DNA of 64,000 bases from Fibrella rubiginis (GCF_017353185.1 NZ_JAFMYV010000011.1:1-64000); one strand, 5' to 3'. Shown: positions 1-9,942, counted from the stretch's first letter. The notes: generated from the letters alone by a model not told the origin. Translations and numbers: made by a program.

Positions 1-268
1 ACCTTTATCTCCCCATGTCAAGTCCTTGTTTGAAAATAGTTTGATAAATTTCAGAAATAGCCTCTAAACGCCTGATTAGCAGTATTACCAGTGTCAAACT
101 TTTTTTTAAGCACCTTCAGTTCGGCATACAAACAGGATTTTTCGGCGTTAAATAGTACTTTAGCTACGAGTAAACAACAAACAGCGTACCTACTTCTCCT
201 GTGTCAGTCTGCTAACTCACTGTGGACGTGCGAAATAGGATAAAACAAAGTTGGTACACTGGCGCATC

Positions 269-1522
269 ATGAAGATTTTACACACGGCAGACTGGCATCT
301 GGGTAAACGATTGTACCGTTCTGATCTTCGGGACGATCACGCTTATTTTCTGAACTGGCTAATTGACACCGTCCAGCAACGGCAGGTTGACGTGCTGCTT
401 ATTTCGGGCGATGTGTTCGATACAACAAACCCTAATGATGGGTCGATGCAGTTGTATTACCAGTTTCTAACGCAGTTACTGCCGCTATCGGTAACGATCA
501 TCATTACGGGCGGCAACCACGATTCGGCTACCAAGCTCAATGCCCCGAAAGAATTGCTGCGACACCTGAATATTCATGTGGTGGGCTGCACCAGTGGCAA
601 CTGCCATGATGAGGTGATTCGGTTAGCCAATGGGTCTGTCGACATATTAGTAGCAGCGGTACCTTATCTGCGCGATGCTGATTTGCGGCAGTCGATCTCC
701 GGTCAGCGCTACGAGGATCGGGTTGAAGCCGTGCGGATGGGTATTCGGAATCACTACGAACGTATTGCCGACCACTGCCATACTGACTTTGCCGGTGTGC
801 CTTCTCTGGCAATGGGGCACCTGTATGTTAACGGTGCTTCAGTTTCAGAGAGCGAGCGTGAGATTCATGCGGTAGGCGGTCAGGCGGCGTTTTCGAGCGA
901 ACATTTTCCTGATGGGTTCGCCTACGTAGCCCTGGGTCATATACATGTACCGCAACGGGTGGGCGGTAGTGACTCTGTGCGGTATTGCGGATCGCCGATT
1001 CCACTGAGCTTCAGCGAACGTACCAATGCGCATCAACTTCTGGAAATCACGGTCGATAATGGGCTGGTAACGGCTATTGAATCGGTAGCGGTGCCTCAAT
1101 CGCGGCAGCTACTCCACGTTACGGGGTCTCTGGAAGACGTTAGAGAACAGTTGAACGGGCTGGAGCGTACCCACACCCTCCCTGCACTGGTGGAGGTTCT
1201 GGTTGATGAACCTACAGAGAGCCTGAGCACGCGCATGCACTTCGATCAGTTGCAGCGCGATTATAAGGAAGCCCCCTTTATACTGGCTAAAACGCGTCTG
1301 CTATTTCGCAACAAACGTAAAAGCCTGGAGTCTTTGTTTGGCGCCGAAACTTACCTGGCTGACCTCACTTATCTGGATGTGTTTGAGCAGCGACTGTCGC
1401 AGTCAGACGTTGATGAGCAACAGCGTGAGGGACTTATTCATACCTACCAACAGCTCTACAAGCTGGTTACGGAGCAAGCGGCTCCTGTGAACTATGAAAA
1501 TTCGCCAAATCCGGTTTCGTAA
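269..1522 (+). CDS. sbcD: Exonuclease subunit SbcD (Mre11-type)
   Basis: Nuclease subunit of the SbcCD (Mre11-Rad50) complex, which opens hairpins and trims blocked double-strand DNA ends. All metallophosphatase metal-binding motifs are visible: DWH (residues 8-10), GDVFD (47-51), GNHD (82-85) and GHIH (222-225). The length (417 aa) is normal for the family. The frame is open back to a TTG at 251, but the ATG at 269 begins the canonical MKILHTADWHLG, so I choose it. The 3' end overlaps sbcC by 29 nt, so the two are translationally coupled. SbcCD cleaves long palindromes in other bacteria, which is relevant because this window is rich in them. Confidence 0.96.
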   Translation: MKILHTADWHLGKRLYRSDLRDDHAYFLNWLIDTVQQRQVDVLLISGDVFDTTNPNDGSMQLYYQFLTQLLPLSVTIIITGGNHDSATKLNAPKELLRHLNIHVVGCTSGNCHDEVIRLANGSVDILVAAVPYLRDADLRQSISGQRYEDRVEAVRMGIRNHYERIADHCHTDFAGVPSLAMGHLYVNGASVSESEREIHAVGGQAAFSSEHFPDGFAYVALGHIHVPQRVGGSDSVRYCGSPIPLSFSERTNAHQLLEITVDNGLVTAIESVAVPQSRQLLHVTGSLEDVREQLNGLERTHTLPALVEVLVDEPTESLSTRMHFDQLQRDYKEAPFILAKTRLLFRNKRKSLESLFGAETYLADLTYLDVFEQRLSQSDVDEQQREGLIHTYQQLYKLVTEQAAPVNYENSPNPVS

Positions 1523-4500
1523 CATAAACTCGTTCTACGGCGAACATGAACCTATTCAGTTTGCCGATGGCCTGCTGGGCGAAACGGGCCTGTTTGTCAT
1601 TTCCGGCCCAACGGGCGCGGGCAAGTCAACGCTGCTCGATGTAATGACACTGGCCCTGTTCAATCGTCTTCCGCGTCTTAGTGGGGCCATTTCAGGAGCC
1701 AATATCAGCGACGATGGACTGATTGTAAACCGGCAGGCGGCGGCGGAACCCAACACGGCGGCTTATGCCGAAGTGGAATATGAGGTAGACGGCAACCGCT
1801 ACCGGTCGCGGTGGTCGATTCGGAAAAACCGCAACAACAACTGGAATAATTATGACATGGAAGTGGCGCACCTGCCCGACGACAAGCCGGAGGGTAACCT
1901 GTTTCCGATTAAAAACCTGCTCGATTTTCCGAAGAAGAACGAAGAACTGATTGGCCTCAGTTACGAACAGTTTATCAAGTCTATTGTGCTGGCGCAGGGG
2001 GCGTTCGACCAGTTTTTGAAATCGCGGGCGTCGGAGCGGAGCAAGATGCTGGAGAAACTGACCGGCACCGAAATCTACCGGCAGTTGAGTCGCCGGGCGT
2101 TTGAGCACAGCAAATGGCTGGATCAGCAGATCAGCGACAAGCGCATCAGCATTTCGTCGATTCGGATGCTGTCGGATGAAAAAGTGGCTGAACTCACCGA
2201 CCAGTTGACCAAAGCTGACGAGCGCCTCGATGAGCTAAAGACGCAGTCAAAGCTGCTTGAAGCCGAAAAAAAGGCCGTCGATGATGCCGAAAAAGCCGAG
2301 ACTGCCTTGGCCCGTTGTGCTAAAGATGATGAAAAGCTACAGGCGCGTTTCGCAGAGTTTGCCACCGACCGCCTGCGCCTGGAACAACACGACCTGGTGA
2401 CGCCGCTGGCGGGTTTGCTCACTGAACTGGCAGGCAGTGAACGCGCCCTGGCCAACATAAAGCAGAGCCGTACCGCCACCCTGGCTGACAGCGCCCAATT
2501 GACCAGCCAACTGGATGAACTGCTGGTGGAAGCAGCAGTTTTTGTAGGCAAAAAAAAACTGACCCAGAAAGACGCTGCCGGGGCCATAGAACTGTTCCGC
2601 GACCAGCTAAAGGCGCTGCAGGATCGGGTAAGCAGCGCCCAGAATGCTGCCGCCCCCCTGCTCCAGACCATTCGGCAGCAAGCCCCGGTAGCTCTCGACC
2701 TGCGGTATCTGACCCTGGCCGACTCAGTGGCCGCGCAGGAGCGAGTTGCTACCGAGCAGGGAAAGACGCAGCAACAAATCGACCTGCTTCAGCTTACCTA
2801 TTCTGACGTATCACCAACAACGTTACCGGAACGGTTGCAGCAGGCTATCGACCGCGACAAACTGCTGACTACACTGGCTCTGTTGGAAGAGGAGCAACAG
2901 GACCGGATTTTAAAAGGCCAGAAAATAGCCGAGCCTATTGGTGCGTTACTGGCTGATATTGAGGCGAATAAACCATTGCTTGCTGATGCTCAAGCACGTG
3001 AACAGCTTGCCAATGAAGCCGTTATGCAGGCTGAAGCAGCGCAGCGCCGCATGAGTGACGAGGTGAACCTAACGGCCCTGCGCGAGGGTCTGACCGACGG
3101 TGACCCCTGCCCATTATGTGGGTCATTGGAACACCCCTATGCCACGCATTTTGTGAATCAGTTGGGCACGGTGGCGGCACAATTACTGCTGGCGAAAGAA
3201 GATCAGCGGCAGGCGGCGGCCGTTACGAAACAACTGTCTGACACACTCATTAGGCAGGAAGCCCAACTTGGCGAGGCCGAACGTACCCGCAAAGCGTTAC
3301 AGGATCAGTTCAAAGCAAAACGGAACGAAATCAACGACCTGCGCGAGAAAAACGGGGTCGATGCCGATGCGGGGCCTGAAGCATTCAGAAGTGAACAAAG
3401 GGCATTGGGCGTAGTACAAGCCGATCTGAATGTCCTCCGCTCACTTTGGGAGCAGTTACGAACCCTGCAACAGATTACCTATCAACTTGCTGATTTACAA
3501 GAGTATGCCAAAACAATTCAGGTTGTAACAGCAGAAAAACAACGACTGTATCCAGGTGACGACTGGGCTGTTCGGGCGGGGACATTGCTGAAATCACTCG
3601 CCGATGTGCAGGGCCGCATGGCTACGCAGACGGAGGTACAACGCCGTCTGGACGAAGACGAACGTCGGGTGCTGGCCGATGAACGCCGGGTGGTGACGGC
3701 CCTGAAACCGCTGCTGAAAAAGCTGAACATTGAAACGGCCGAAACAGCCCGCGAACGGCTGCTGGACACGGGCACAACGCAAAAGCTGCGCAAACTGCGC
3801 GACGAGCTGGACCGTGACCGGATTGAGTTGGATCAACGTATGGCCGACGAACAACGCCGTCTGGAAAACGCCCACAAAGCCCGCAAGACAGATCTCTCTC
3901 CTGCCGATGTAAAGGCCTCATTCGATGCTGCGAGGCGGGAACACGACCGAATTTTGTCTGAATCGGGCTATGCCCGGTCGGCGCTGGATGGGAACAAAAA
4001 AGTGGTTGGTATTCACCAGAAAAGCATTGCCGAGCTGGGTCAGATGGAAGCCGACGCGATGCCCTGGAAAGAACTGAGTAAGCTGATTGGCAGCGCTAAA
4101 GGGGATAACTTCAGCAAGTTTGCGCAGAGCCTGACGCTGGCACAGCTGATTGGTCTGGCCAACCGCCGTTTGAAAGATCTGACCGATCGGTACCTGCTTC
4201 TCTCGCCGCGCGATGAACAGGAAGAGCTGTTTGTGGTAGACCTCTATCAGGGGCAGGCCGAACGAACAATCACGAGTTTGTCGGGTGGCGAAACGTTTAC
4301 GCTGAGCCTGGCCCTGGCCCTGGGGCTGTCTGATCTAGCTTCGCAAAATGTGCAGATCGACAGCCTGTTTATCGACGAAGGATTTGGTACGCTCGACCCC
4401 GAATCGCTGGATACCGCCATTGTGATGCTGGAAAAACTGCAACAGGATAGCCAGAAAACCATTGGCATCATCTCACACCGGCATGAGATTAAAGAGCGCA

Positions 4501-4565
4501 TCACCGTGCAAATTCAGGTAGAGCGCGGCATCGATGGCAATAGTCGGTGCTATCTAGTCAGTTGA
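1494..4565 (+). CDS. sbcC: Exonuclease subunit SbcC (Rad50-type SMC ATPase)
   Basis: ATPase partner of SbcD. At 1023 residues it has the Rad50 layout: Walker A GPTGAGKST (38-46), a long coiled coil rich in E, R, Q and A, a zinc-hook CPLCG (about 539-543), a second coiled coil, the ABC signature SLSGGETF (about 927-934) and Walker B with DEGFGTLD (about 956-968). The start ATG lies inside the end of sbcD. A strong hairpin (4570-4633) follows 4 nt after the stop and separates it from the convergent fabI. Confidence 0.96.
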   Translation: MKIRQIRFRNINSFYGEHEPIQFADGLLGETGLFVISGPTGAGKSTLLDVMTLALFNRLPRLSGAISGANISDDGLIVNRQAAAEPNTAAYAEVEYEVDGNRYRSRWSIRKNRNNNWNNYDMEVAHLPDDKPEGNLFPIKNLLDFPKKNEELIGLSYEQFIKSIVLAQGAFDQFLKSRASERSKMLEKLTGTEIYRQLSRRAFEHSKWLDQQISDKRISISSIRMLSDEKVAELTDQLTKADERLDELKTQSKLLEAEKKAVDDAEKAETALARCAKDDEKLQARFAEFATDRLRLEQHDLVTPLAGLLTELAGSERALANIKQSRTATLADSAQLTSQLDELLVEAAVFVGKKKLTQKDAAGAIELFRDQLKALQDRVSSAQNAAAPLLQTIRQQAPVALDLRYLTLADSVAAQERVATEQGKTQQQIDLLQLTYSDVSPTTLPERLQQAIDRDKLLTTLALLEEEQQDRILKGQKIAEPIGALLADIEANKPLLADAQAREQLANEAVMQAEAAQRRMSDEVNLTALREGLTDGDPCPLCGSLEHPYATHFVNQLGTVAAQLLLAKEDQRQAAAVTKQLSDTLIRQEAQLGEAERTRKALQDQFKAKRNEINDLREKNGVDADAGPEAFRSEQRALGVVQADLNVLRSLWEQLRTLQQITYQLADLQEYAKTIQVVTAEKQRLYPGDDWAVRAGTLLKSLADVQGRMATQTEVQRRLDEDERRVLADERRVVTALKPLLKKLNIETAETARERLLDTGTTQKLRKLRDELDRDRIELDQRMADEQRRLENAHKARKTDLSPADVKASFDAARREHDRILSESGYARSALDGNKKVVGIHQKSIAELGQMEADAMPWKELSKLIGSAKGDNFSKFAQSLTLAQLIGLANRRLKDLTDRYLLLSPRDEQEELFVVDLYQGQAERTITSLSGGETFTLSLALALGLSDLASQNVQIDSLFIDEGFGTLDPESLDTAIVMLEKLQQDSQKTIGIISHRHEIKERITVQIQVERGIDGNSRCYLVS

Positions 4566-4569
4566 AGAA

Positions 4570-4633
4570 GTTTACCGTTTTCAGTTGGCTGACGCGAACG
4601 CACGCTGGCGTCAGCCAACTGAAAACGGTAAAC
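4570..4633. repeat. Perfect inverted repeat, 26-bp arms, 12-nt loop (P1)
   Basis: Left arm 4570-4595 and right arm 4608-4633 are exact reverse complements. The stem closes next to the loop with TTGGCTGACGC/GCGTCAGCCAA, a core also seen in the repeat at 48843-48916. It fills the gap between convergent sbcC and fabI, so it is likely a bidirectional terminator, although there is no long T-run. It is one of a family of intergenic palindromes in this window. Confidence 0.9.
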
Positions 4634-4652
4634 AATAAGCTGAAAACTCTTG

Positions 4653-5459
4653 CTACAGTCCTTCCATTACTTCCTGCGATACGCCCGTTGAGACGAAGCC
4701 ACCGTCGTGGAAAAGGTTTTGCATGGTTACCATGCGGGTGAAGTCAGAGAAGAGGGTGAGGCAGTAGTCGGCGCACTGGTCGGCGGAGGCGTTGCCGAGG
4801 GGGGCAATCTTGTCGGCGAAGTTGTAGAACTTGTCGAAGCCGCCGATGCCCGAACCCGCCGTAGTAACCGTGGGTGATTGCGACACCGTGTTCACGCGCA
4901 CTTTGCGGAACTTGCCGTAGTGGTAACCAAAGCTGCGGGCTACCGATTCGAGCATGGCTTTGGCTTCAGCCATATCGGTATAGAAAGGGAAGGTACGCTG
5001 GGCCGCCATGTAGGTTAGTGCCACCACAGAACCCCATTCGGCCATAGCATCCTGTTTGTAAGCTACCTGCAACATCTTGTGCAGCGACATGGCCGACACG
5101 TCGAGGCTTTGTTTGAACCACTCATAGTTCAGGTCGGTGTAGGCGCGACCCTTGCGGATGTTGGGGCTCATGCCGATGCTGTGCAACACAAAGTCGATCT
5201 TGCCGCCAAGCACCTCCTGCGATTGGGTGAACAGCTTGTCCATATCCTCGGTTGAGGTAGCGTCGGCGGGAATAATTTGGGCGTCACACTGCTCAGCAAG
5301 CTTATTGATTTCGCCCATGCGCATGGCAATGGGGGCGTTAGTCAGCGTAAAAATAGCGCCCTCCTCTTTGGCCTTGAGGGCCACTTTCCAGGCAATTGAT
5401 TGCTCGTTGAGGGCACCTGAAATGATGCCGCGCTTTCCGTTCAGTAGTCCGTAAGCCAT
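4653..5459 (-). CDS. fabI: Enoyl-[acyl-carrier-protein] reductase FabI
   Basis: NAD(P)H-dependent enoyl-ACP reductase of the short-chain dehydrogenase superfamily; it performs the last reduction of each fatty acid elongation cycle. The 268-residue protein has the FabI-style nucleotide-binding start (GIISGALNEQSIAW, 11-24) and the catalytic Y-x6-K (Y160, K167 in YTDMAEAK). The frame stays open upstream to 5528, but that extension encodes only the tandem repeat at 5466-5504, so the ATG at 5459 (MAYGLLNGKRG) is the real start. It is transcribed toward sbcC. Confidence 0.95.
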   Translation of the reverse strand: MAYGLLNGKRGIISGALNEQSIAWKVALKAKEEGAIFTLTNAPIAMRMGEINKLAEQCDAQIIPADATSTEDMDKLFTQSQEVLGGKIDFVLHSIGMSPNIRKGRAYTDLNYEWFKQSLDVSAMSLHKMLQVAYKQDAMAEWGSVVALTYMAAQRTFPFYTDMAEAKAMLESVARSFGYHYGKFRKVRVNTVSQSPTVTTAGSGIGGFDKFYNFADKIAPLGNASADQCADYCLTLFSDFTRMVTMQNLFHDGGFVSTGVSQEVMEGL

Positions 5460-5465
5460 TGGTTG

Positions 5466-5504
5466 AATGAATAATGTACAATGAATAATGTACAATGAAT
5501 AATG
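5466..5504. repeat. Tandem 14-bp repeat in fabI leader
   Basis: The unit AATGAATAATGTAC occurs 2.8 times just upstream of the fabI start codon (two full copies and 11 of 14 nt of a third). The same words (AATGTACAATG, ATGCATAATG) build the arms of the inverted repeat at 22581-22678. Here only one orientation is present, as if one arm stands alone. Confidence 0.85.
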
Positions 5505-5538
5505 CAGTTGGTTGCAGCACTTACTCATTGAGGAAAGG

Positions 5539-5546
5539 CAAAAGTA
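5539..5546 (-). promoter_or_regulatory. Candidate fabI -7 box
   Basis: TACTTTTG on the minus strand matches the Bacteroidota TAnnTTTG -7 box. It would start transcription about 70 nt before fabI, placing the tandem repeat in the leader. I see no matching -33 TTG, so support is weak. Confidence 0.35.
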
Positions 5547-5562
5547 AGCCTAATAAGCCTGT

Positions 5563-6471
5563 TCAGGCCAGTTGAGCGGCGGTAAGCCCAAATTCTGTTT
5601 GCAAATACTGACGGGCAATAGCCTCCTCGGCCTCGTAGATCGACCGGTCAGACAGAGCACGATGGCCGTTATTGATGGCGTTGACCCAACTGTGGGAGGC
5701 GTAAGGGTCGTAGTCGAAGTTGGTGACGGTATAGCCCATGTGGTTAATGTCCTTAAACCACTCACTGGCGGTATCGATGTTGCCGAAAAAGCCAAATGGA
5801 CGGGCGGCCCCTTCAGGCTGCGTAATAGACCGGGCTTTGGTCATGTCAATCAGACAGGCATACTCGTTCAGGCGACATTCGGGGAGCGGCCAGGCGCCTT
5901 GCGCGGCTAGCTGCCGCTTGTAGCCACCTCCACGCGGGTCGCCGTGCTTTGCATAGAGGGATTCTACCTCAGCCACGTCTGGCCGATAGTGCGTATAGCG
6001 ATCACCGTTGCAAAGCCCTTCCTTGTAGGCCGGGCAGTTCCAGCACTGTCCCACTTTGCCAATGCCGAGGCCGTCGCCGATATGGTCGAGGTAAGCTTTC
6101 ACCAGATCGTCGGTGTACAGGACATCGTTGTGCGTGATAAACAGGTGGGCTTTATCGGTCTTCTCCCAGGCATATTGATAGCGTACCGACCGCCGGAACA
6201 GGGGAATGGGCAACAAATAACGCCGTTTGTCGGTGAGCATGTTCCGGTAGCCATAGTTCATCCAGGGCCGGTAGTAAACCACATTATAGGGCTTCAGGAG
6301 GCGTTTCAGGAAAGCCAGACTGGTGCCCTCGGGCTGTTGACGCTCTTCAATAAAATAGATGGTGTCGATCCATTGTCCCGACTGCTTCAGCAGCGAAAGC
6401 AGCGTGACCGCCGTTATGTAAGGTTTGCCATAAACACTAACGGCAACGTCGACAGAGTTAGGGGTGGGCAT
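5563..6471 (-). CDS. Glycosyltransferase-like protein (GT-A type), function unknown
   Basis: A 302-residue protein with no signal peptide. The N-terminus (DVAVSVYGKPYITAVTLLSL) looks like the beta-alpha start of a GT-A nucleotide-sugar transferase, and HNDVLYTDD (about 114-122) could be the acidic metal-binding element. A cysteine group CWNC...C (about 144-154) is unusual for such enzymes and may bind metal or form disulphides. I cannot assign donor or acceptor. It is preceded by a good promoter candidate at 6495-6525 and by a hydrolase gene on the same strand. Confidence 0.6.
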   Translation of the reverse strand: MPTPNSVDVAVSVYGKPYITAVTLLSLLKQSGQWIDTIYFIEERQQPEGTSLAFLKRLLKPYNVVYYRPWMNYGYRNMLTDKRRYLLPIPLFRRSVRYQYAWEKTDKAHLFITHNDVLYTDDLVKAYLDHIGDGLGIGKVGQCWNCPAYKEGLCNGDRYTHYRPDVAEVESLYAKHGDPRGGGYKRQLAAQGAWPLPECRLNEYACLIDMTKARSITQPEGAARPFGFFGNIDTASEWFKDINHMGYTVTNFDYDPYASHSWVNAINNGHRALSDRSIYEAEEAIARQYLQTEFGLTAAQLA

Positions 6472-6494
6472 TAACAGCGGAATTGATTGAAGCG

Positions 6495-6525
6495 CAAAAC
6501 TACGTCTGCCCTAATGAACCGCCAA
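6495..6525 (-). promoter_or_regulatory. Candidate Bacteroidota promoter
   Basis: On the minus strand TTG (6525-6523) is followed after 20 nt by TAGTTTTG (6502-6495), which fits the -33 TTG / -7 TAnnTTTG pattern. The predicted start leaves a leader of about 18 nt before the ATG at 6471. The -33 element lies in the 3' end of the upstream hydrolase gene. Confidence 0.55.
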
Positions 6526-7536
6526 GGATGTCTCCTGCGATACGGGCACCAGACCTACGGTTCGGTTCAGGAAAAACTCAGTGGCCCGGTAAACGCCTTC
6601 CAGCTCACCCGATGTGAAGTGCGACGCAATGACGTGATCACCCGCCCTGGGGAAAGCCGTCTTCACTTTTTTGTCGGCCGGGGTACCCAACTGGTCAAAC
6701 ATAGTGAGCATAGCCGGCACCGATACGACTTTGTCCTGATGGTCCTCATCTTTATAATAGTAGCCCATAAACAGGGGCTGCTTCACCTGGGCAAACTGGC
6801 CAGGCGTCATATACGTGTCTATCATGGTCTGGAGCGTAATGAGGCCATTGGTATGGTATCGCGTGAGCCAGTAGCGGGCACGGTCAGGCTTGTAATGAGT
6901 GATATTGACGTGTTCATCGCCCAGGGCGAGGTTCGTGATTTCACGTCCCCAGGGCATCGTGGCTAGTGCCAACGCCGGGTTAGCTACCGCCACGCAGGGA
7001 GAATACAGTACTACGGCAGCCAGATCGGGATGATGGGTCGCCAGATACAGCGACAGCATTCCCCCCGCCGACGTGCCCACAACAACTACCCGGTTACCCA
7101 GCAACCGCCCAACAGCCAGTGCCTGCTCAGCAGAGGCAGCGTAGGCGGCGGGGGTTAGTTTTTTAAAAGCGTCAGGCGATTTCAGGCCATGTTCATAGGG
7201 CCGGGCCAGGTAGAGATTACAGCCGAAATGCTTCGCCAGCCGTTTATGCACCGGGTCACCCTCGGCCCAGGAGGCGCCAAAACCAGGGATATAGACCATG
7301 CTGACGGCTGTTTTTTGCTTATGCAGGCTGTCGGCCCAAACAATACGGGCATCGTTGTCGGGTTTCAGGCCTGCCTGTTGCTCGGTAGCTATGATGGATT
7401 TCTCCAGGGCAGACAAAGCCGTTTTCAGCACGGGTGCCTCGGCCCGAACCGGCTCGAACTGCGGTCGTGGACCCAGCATATACACGATGACAAGTAGCAG
7501 CAGCAAGCCACCGGCGATTTGAAGAGGTCGTTTCAT
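6511..7536 (-). CDS. Membrane-anchored alpha/beta hydrolase
   Basis: A 341-residue alpha/beta-hydrolase. Residues 5-21 form one hydrophobic segment, so the enzyme is probably anchored and faces the periplasm. The nucleophile elbow GTSAGG (S156 in 154-159) and an oxyanion-type region IPGFGASW (83-90) are clear; the catalytic histidine is probably in AGDHVIASH near the C-terminus. The substrate cannot be read from sequence. It is divergent from the M23 peptidase gene. Confidence 0.8.
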   Translation of the reverse strand: MKRPLQIAGGLLLLLVIVYMLGPRPQFEPVRAEAPVLKTALSALEKSIIATEQQAGLKPDNDARIVWADSLHKQKTAVSMVYIPGFGASWAEGDPVHKRLAKHFGCNLYLARPYEHGLKSPDAFKKLTPAAYAASAEQALAVGRLLGNRVVVVGTSAGGMLSLYLATHHPDLAAVVLYSPCVAVANPALALATMPWGREITNLALGDEHVNITHYKPDRARYWLTRYHTNGLITLQTMIDTYMTPGQFAQVKQPLFMGYYYKDEDHQDKVVSVPAMLTMFDQLGTPADKKVKTAFPRAGDHVIASHFTSGELEGVYRATEFFLNRTVGLVPVSQETSLAVH

Positions 7537-7660
7537 GGTTAATGTAAATGACAGGTAAGGGTTGGGCTCACGAACGGTCCATTGCCTATGAAAAGTTTAC
7601 TGAGCCTAACCACTACTGCCCAGTCCTGGTTGACTACAGGATTCATTAACGCATCTGACC

Positions 7661-8500
7661 ATGAACCGATTTACACTAGCCGGCTTACTGCTCATTACCG
7701 GAACAACCGTTCGGGCACAAACCGCCACACCTTCTCGATCTGTTTCGGCTGCACAGGGAACCGTAGTACGCTGGACGGGCAACTGCCAGCGGTGCAGTTT
7801 TGACGACCGCGCCTGGAACCCCGTCAACGGCACCTGCTACTACCCTATTGACATGGAGAAGAAAGCAGGCACCTACACGATTTCACGCCGGACTACGGGA
7901 GGTAAACTCGAAAGCGCCCAACTGATCGTAGCCGAGAAACCCTGCAAGCAGGAAGACCTCAAGAACTTCAAAAAAATGGAGTACATCAAGGTCTCAGCAG
8001 CCAATCTGGCCCGGCACCGCAAAGAGATGGACGAGCTGAACCCCATTCTGATGTATAAAAATGAAGAGAAACCTGCCGTGTTCGACCTACCCGTAGCCAA
8101 ACCCGCGGCTAAGCTCGGCAAGGGTGAAGGCTTTGGCAACTGCCGCTCATTTGCCGGACAAAAAGCCGACCGCCATACCGGCACCGACTATCCGGTTGGG
8201 GCCGGAGCGCCCGTGCTGAGCGTGGCCAATGGTCGGGTGGTGCTGGCAGCTAACCACTTTTTCAGCGGTAATTCGGTGTACATAGATCATGGTAACGGCC
8301 TGCTAACCGAATATTTTCACCTCAAGTCCATCGCGGTAAAGCCAAATCAGACGGTAACGAAGGGGGAAAAAATAGGCGTTGCCGGCGACACTGGGCGCAC
8401 AACGGGGCCACACCTTCACTTTGGCGTTCGCTGGCATAGCGAAAAGGTCAATCCAGGGTATCTGCTGATGGATCCGTCTGATATGCCTCAGGTACAGTAA
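7661..8500 (+). CDS. Secreted M23-family metallopeptidase
   Basis: 279 residues with a signal peptide (MNRFTLAGLLLITGTTVRAQ). The C-terminal half is a LytM/M23 domain: HTGTDYPVG supplies the first zinc ligands (about H171 and D175) and GPHLHFG the HxH (about 250-252). M23 enzymes cut peptidoglycan cross-bridges or peptide stems. The middle part (about 30-140) has four cysteines and no family I recognise. It stands alone between a divergent hydrolase and the convergent RsmF-like gene. Confidence 0.9.
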   Translation: MNRFTLAGLLLITGTTVRAQTATPSRSVSAAQGTVVRWTGNCQRCSFDDRAWNPVNGTCYYPIDMEKKAGTYTISRRTTGGKLESAQLIVAEKPCKQEDLKNFKKMEYIKVSAANLARHRKEMDELNPILMYKNEEKPAVFDLPVAKPAAKLGKGEGFGNCRSFAGQKADRHTGTDYPVGAGAPVLSVANGRVVLAANHFFSGNSVYIDHGNGLLTEYFHLKSIAVKPNQTVTKGEKIGVAGDTGRTTGPHLHFGVRWHSEKVNPGYLLMDPSDMPQVQ

Positions 8501-8529
8501 GTTACGGGGTACTCTTGTTGTGTTGCCGG

Positions 8530-9936
8530 CTACGTGTATTCTGGTATGTCCATGCGGATACGCCAGTCTTTGGGCAGGTAGTTGTTGACGCGATTGCCGA
8601 GGTTTTTCATCCAGCCCAGCGGCAGTCCCTCATAGCGAGCCAGTAACCAACCACGGGGGGCACCGGGCAACAGAAGGTTTTCCTTTTTGAAATAATGCAG
8701 GGATTCCTCGCGGGTAAGGTCAACACCGGGGAGGTCAGGGGCAAGTTCGGTACTGAGCGCTAGGGCATGGTTGGGCAGAAAATCCTGTCCTTTAAACAGG
8801 CCCATCTCAATACCAAACCCTTTGCTGCGTAGTGCCCCGTCGAGCATAACGAGTTCTTTTTCGAGCGCAATGGGCACGGCCAGGATCTCGTCGTTGGGCT
8901 TTTGCCAGAACGAAAACTGATCGGCATGGCGCAGGAAAGGTTTCAACGCACCCACCTGCTTATGATGCACTAGCCGGGCCGACTTAAACCCGCGCGTTTT
9001 GGCCACCGGCGACGCCGCCGAACCCGTTTTGCGGAATAGACTGATGAAGAAGCCTTCGCCCCTGACCCGATGCGGGTAGCACTGGTAACCTACACTATTC
9101 CCAAAAACGCGTTCGGTGATCCCCCATGCACTGGCTGAATCGGGGGGGAGGTTGAGGGGATGGTTCTGAAAACCATGGTCGGAGAGCCACTGCACGGCCA
9201 GGCCATTCTCGGCGTCGTTGTAGGTACAGGTACTGTAGATAAGCCAGCCATCTTCGGCTACGAGCGGTGCCGAAGCAGCCAGAATGCGTCCCTGCCGGGC
9301 CGAACACAACTGCACATGCTCCGGCGACCATTCGCCCACGGCCTTCGGGTCTTTCCGGAATAATCCTTCACCCGAACAGGGCGCGTCGATCATGACGAGG
9401 TCGAAAAATCCGGCCAGCGGCGCAAAATCTTCGGGGTCGTGATGACTAACCACTACGTTGGCGTACCCCCACTTGTCGATGTTTTCGCGAAGCACCGGCA
9501 CCCGCGACCGGATTACTTCATTACACACCAACACACTGTTGGGCGGCAGCGTAGAGGCCATCAATGTACTTTTGCCACCCGGCGCCGCACAAAGGTCCAG
9601 CGCTCGAACAGGTGGCCGACCAACATACGCCCTGGTCTGTCCAACCGTTTGCCGAATGGCCTCGGCCAGCAGCATCGACGAGGCTTCCTGCACATAGTAG
9701 GCCCCCGCCTGAAAAAGCGGATCGAGGGTAAAAACGGGCCTTTCGGACAGATAGACTCCTGTTTCGCACCAGGGCACAGGTGTCAGGCCAGCCGTATTGA
9801 ACCCCGGCTTGCGGGGATTGAGGCGAATGCTAACGGGCGGCGGGGTAGCCAGCGCGGCAACAAAAGCAGGATAGTCTGGACCGAGTTGTTGCTGCATCTG
9901 CGCCTCGAAAGCCGCAGGCAGGTTGAATACTTGCAT
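8530..9936 (-). CDS. RsmF/NOL1-NOP2-Sun rRNA (cytosine-5) methyltransferase
   Basis: A 468-residue SAM-dependent RNA m5C methyltransferase. The SAM loop DLCAAPGGKS (about 114-123), the motif IV cysteine in DAPCSGEG and the motif VI catalytic cysteine in STCTYNDAENG are intact. The C-terminal extension of about 150 residues resembles the RsmF C-terminal RNA-binding domain, so 16S rRNA is the likely target. The open frame extends to 10041, but the ATG at 9936 (MQVFNLPAAF) starts the conserved region and has a promoter box 6 nt upstream. It is divergent from kdsC. Confidence 0.88.
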   Translation of the reverse strand: MQVFNLPAAFEAQMQQQLGPDYPAFVAALATPPPVSIRLNPRKPGFNTAGLTPVPWCETGVYLSERPVFTLDPLFQAGAYYVQEASSMLLAEAIRQTVGQTRAYVGRPPVRALDLCAAPGGKSTLMASTLPPNSVLVCNEVIRSRVPVLRENIDKWGYANVVVSHHDPEDFAPLAGFFDLVMIDAPCSGEGLFRKDPKAVGEWSPEHVQLCSARQGRILAASAPLVAEDGWLIYSTCTYNDAENGLAVQWLSDHGFQNHPLNLPPDSASAWGITERVFGNSVGYQCYPHRVRGEGFFISLFRKTGSAASPVAKTRGFKSARLVHHKQVGALKPFLRHADQFSFWQKPNDEILAVPIALEKELVMLDGALRSKGFGIEMGLFKGQDFLPNHALALSTELAPDLPGVDLTREESLHYFKKENLLLPGAPRGWLLARYEGLPLGWMKNLGNRVNNYLPKDWRIRMDIPEYT

Positions 9937-9942
9937 AGAGAA

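Noticed and set aside
4570..4633. Integron attC-like site
   Set aside because: The stems lack the RYYYAAC/GTTRRRY core boxes and are too perfect; there is no integrase or cassette pattern.
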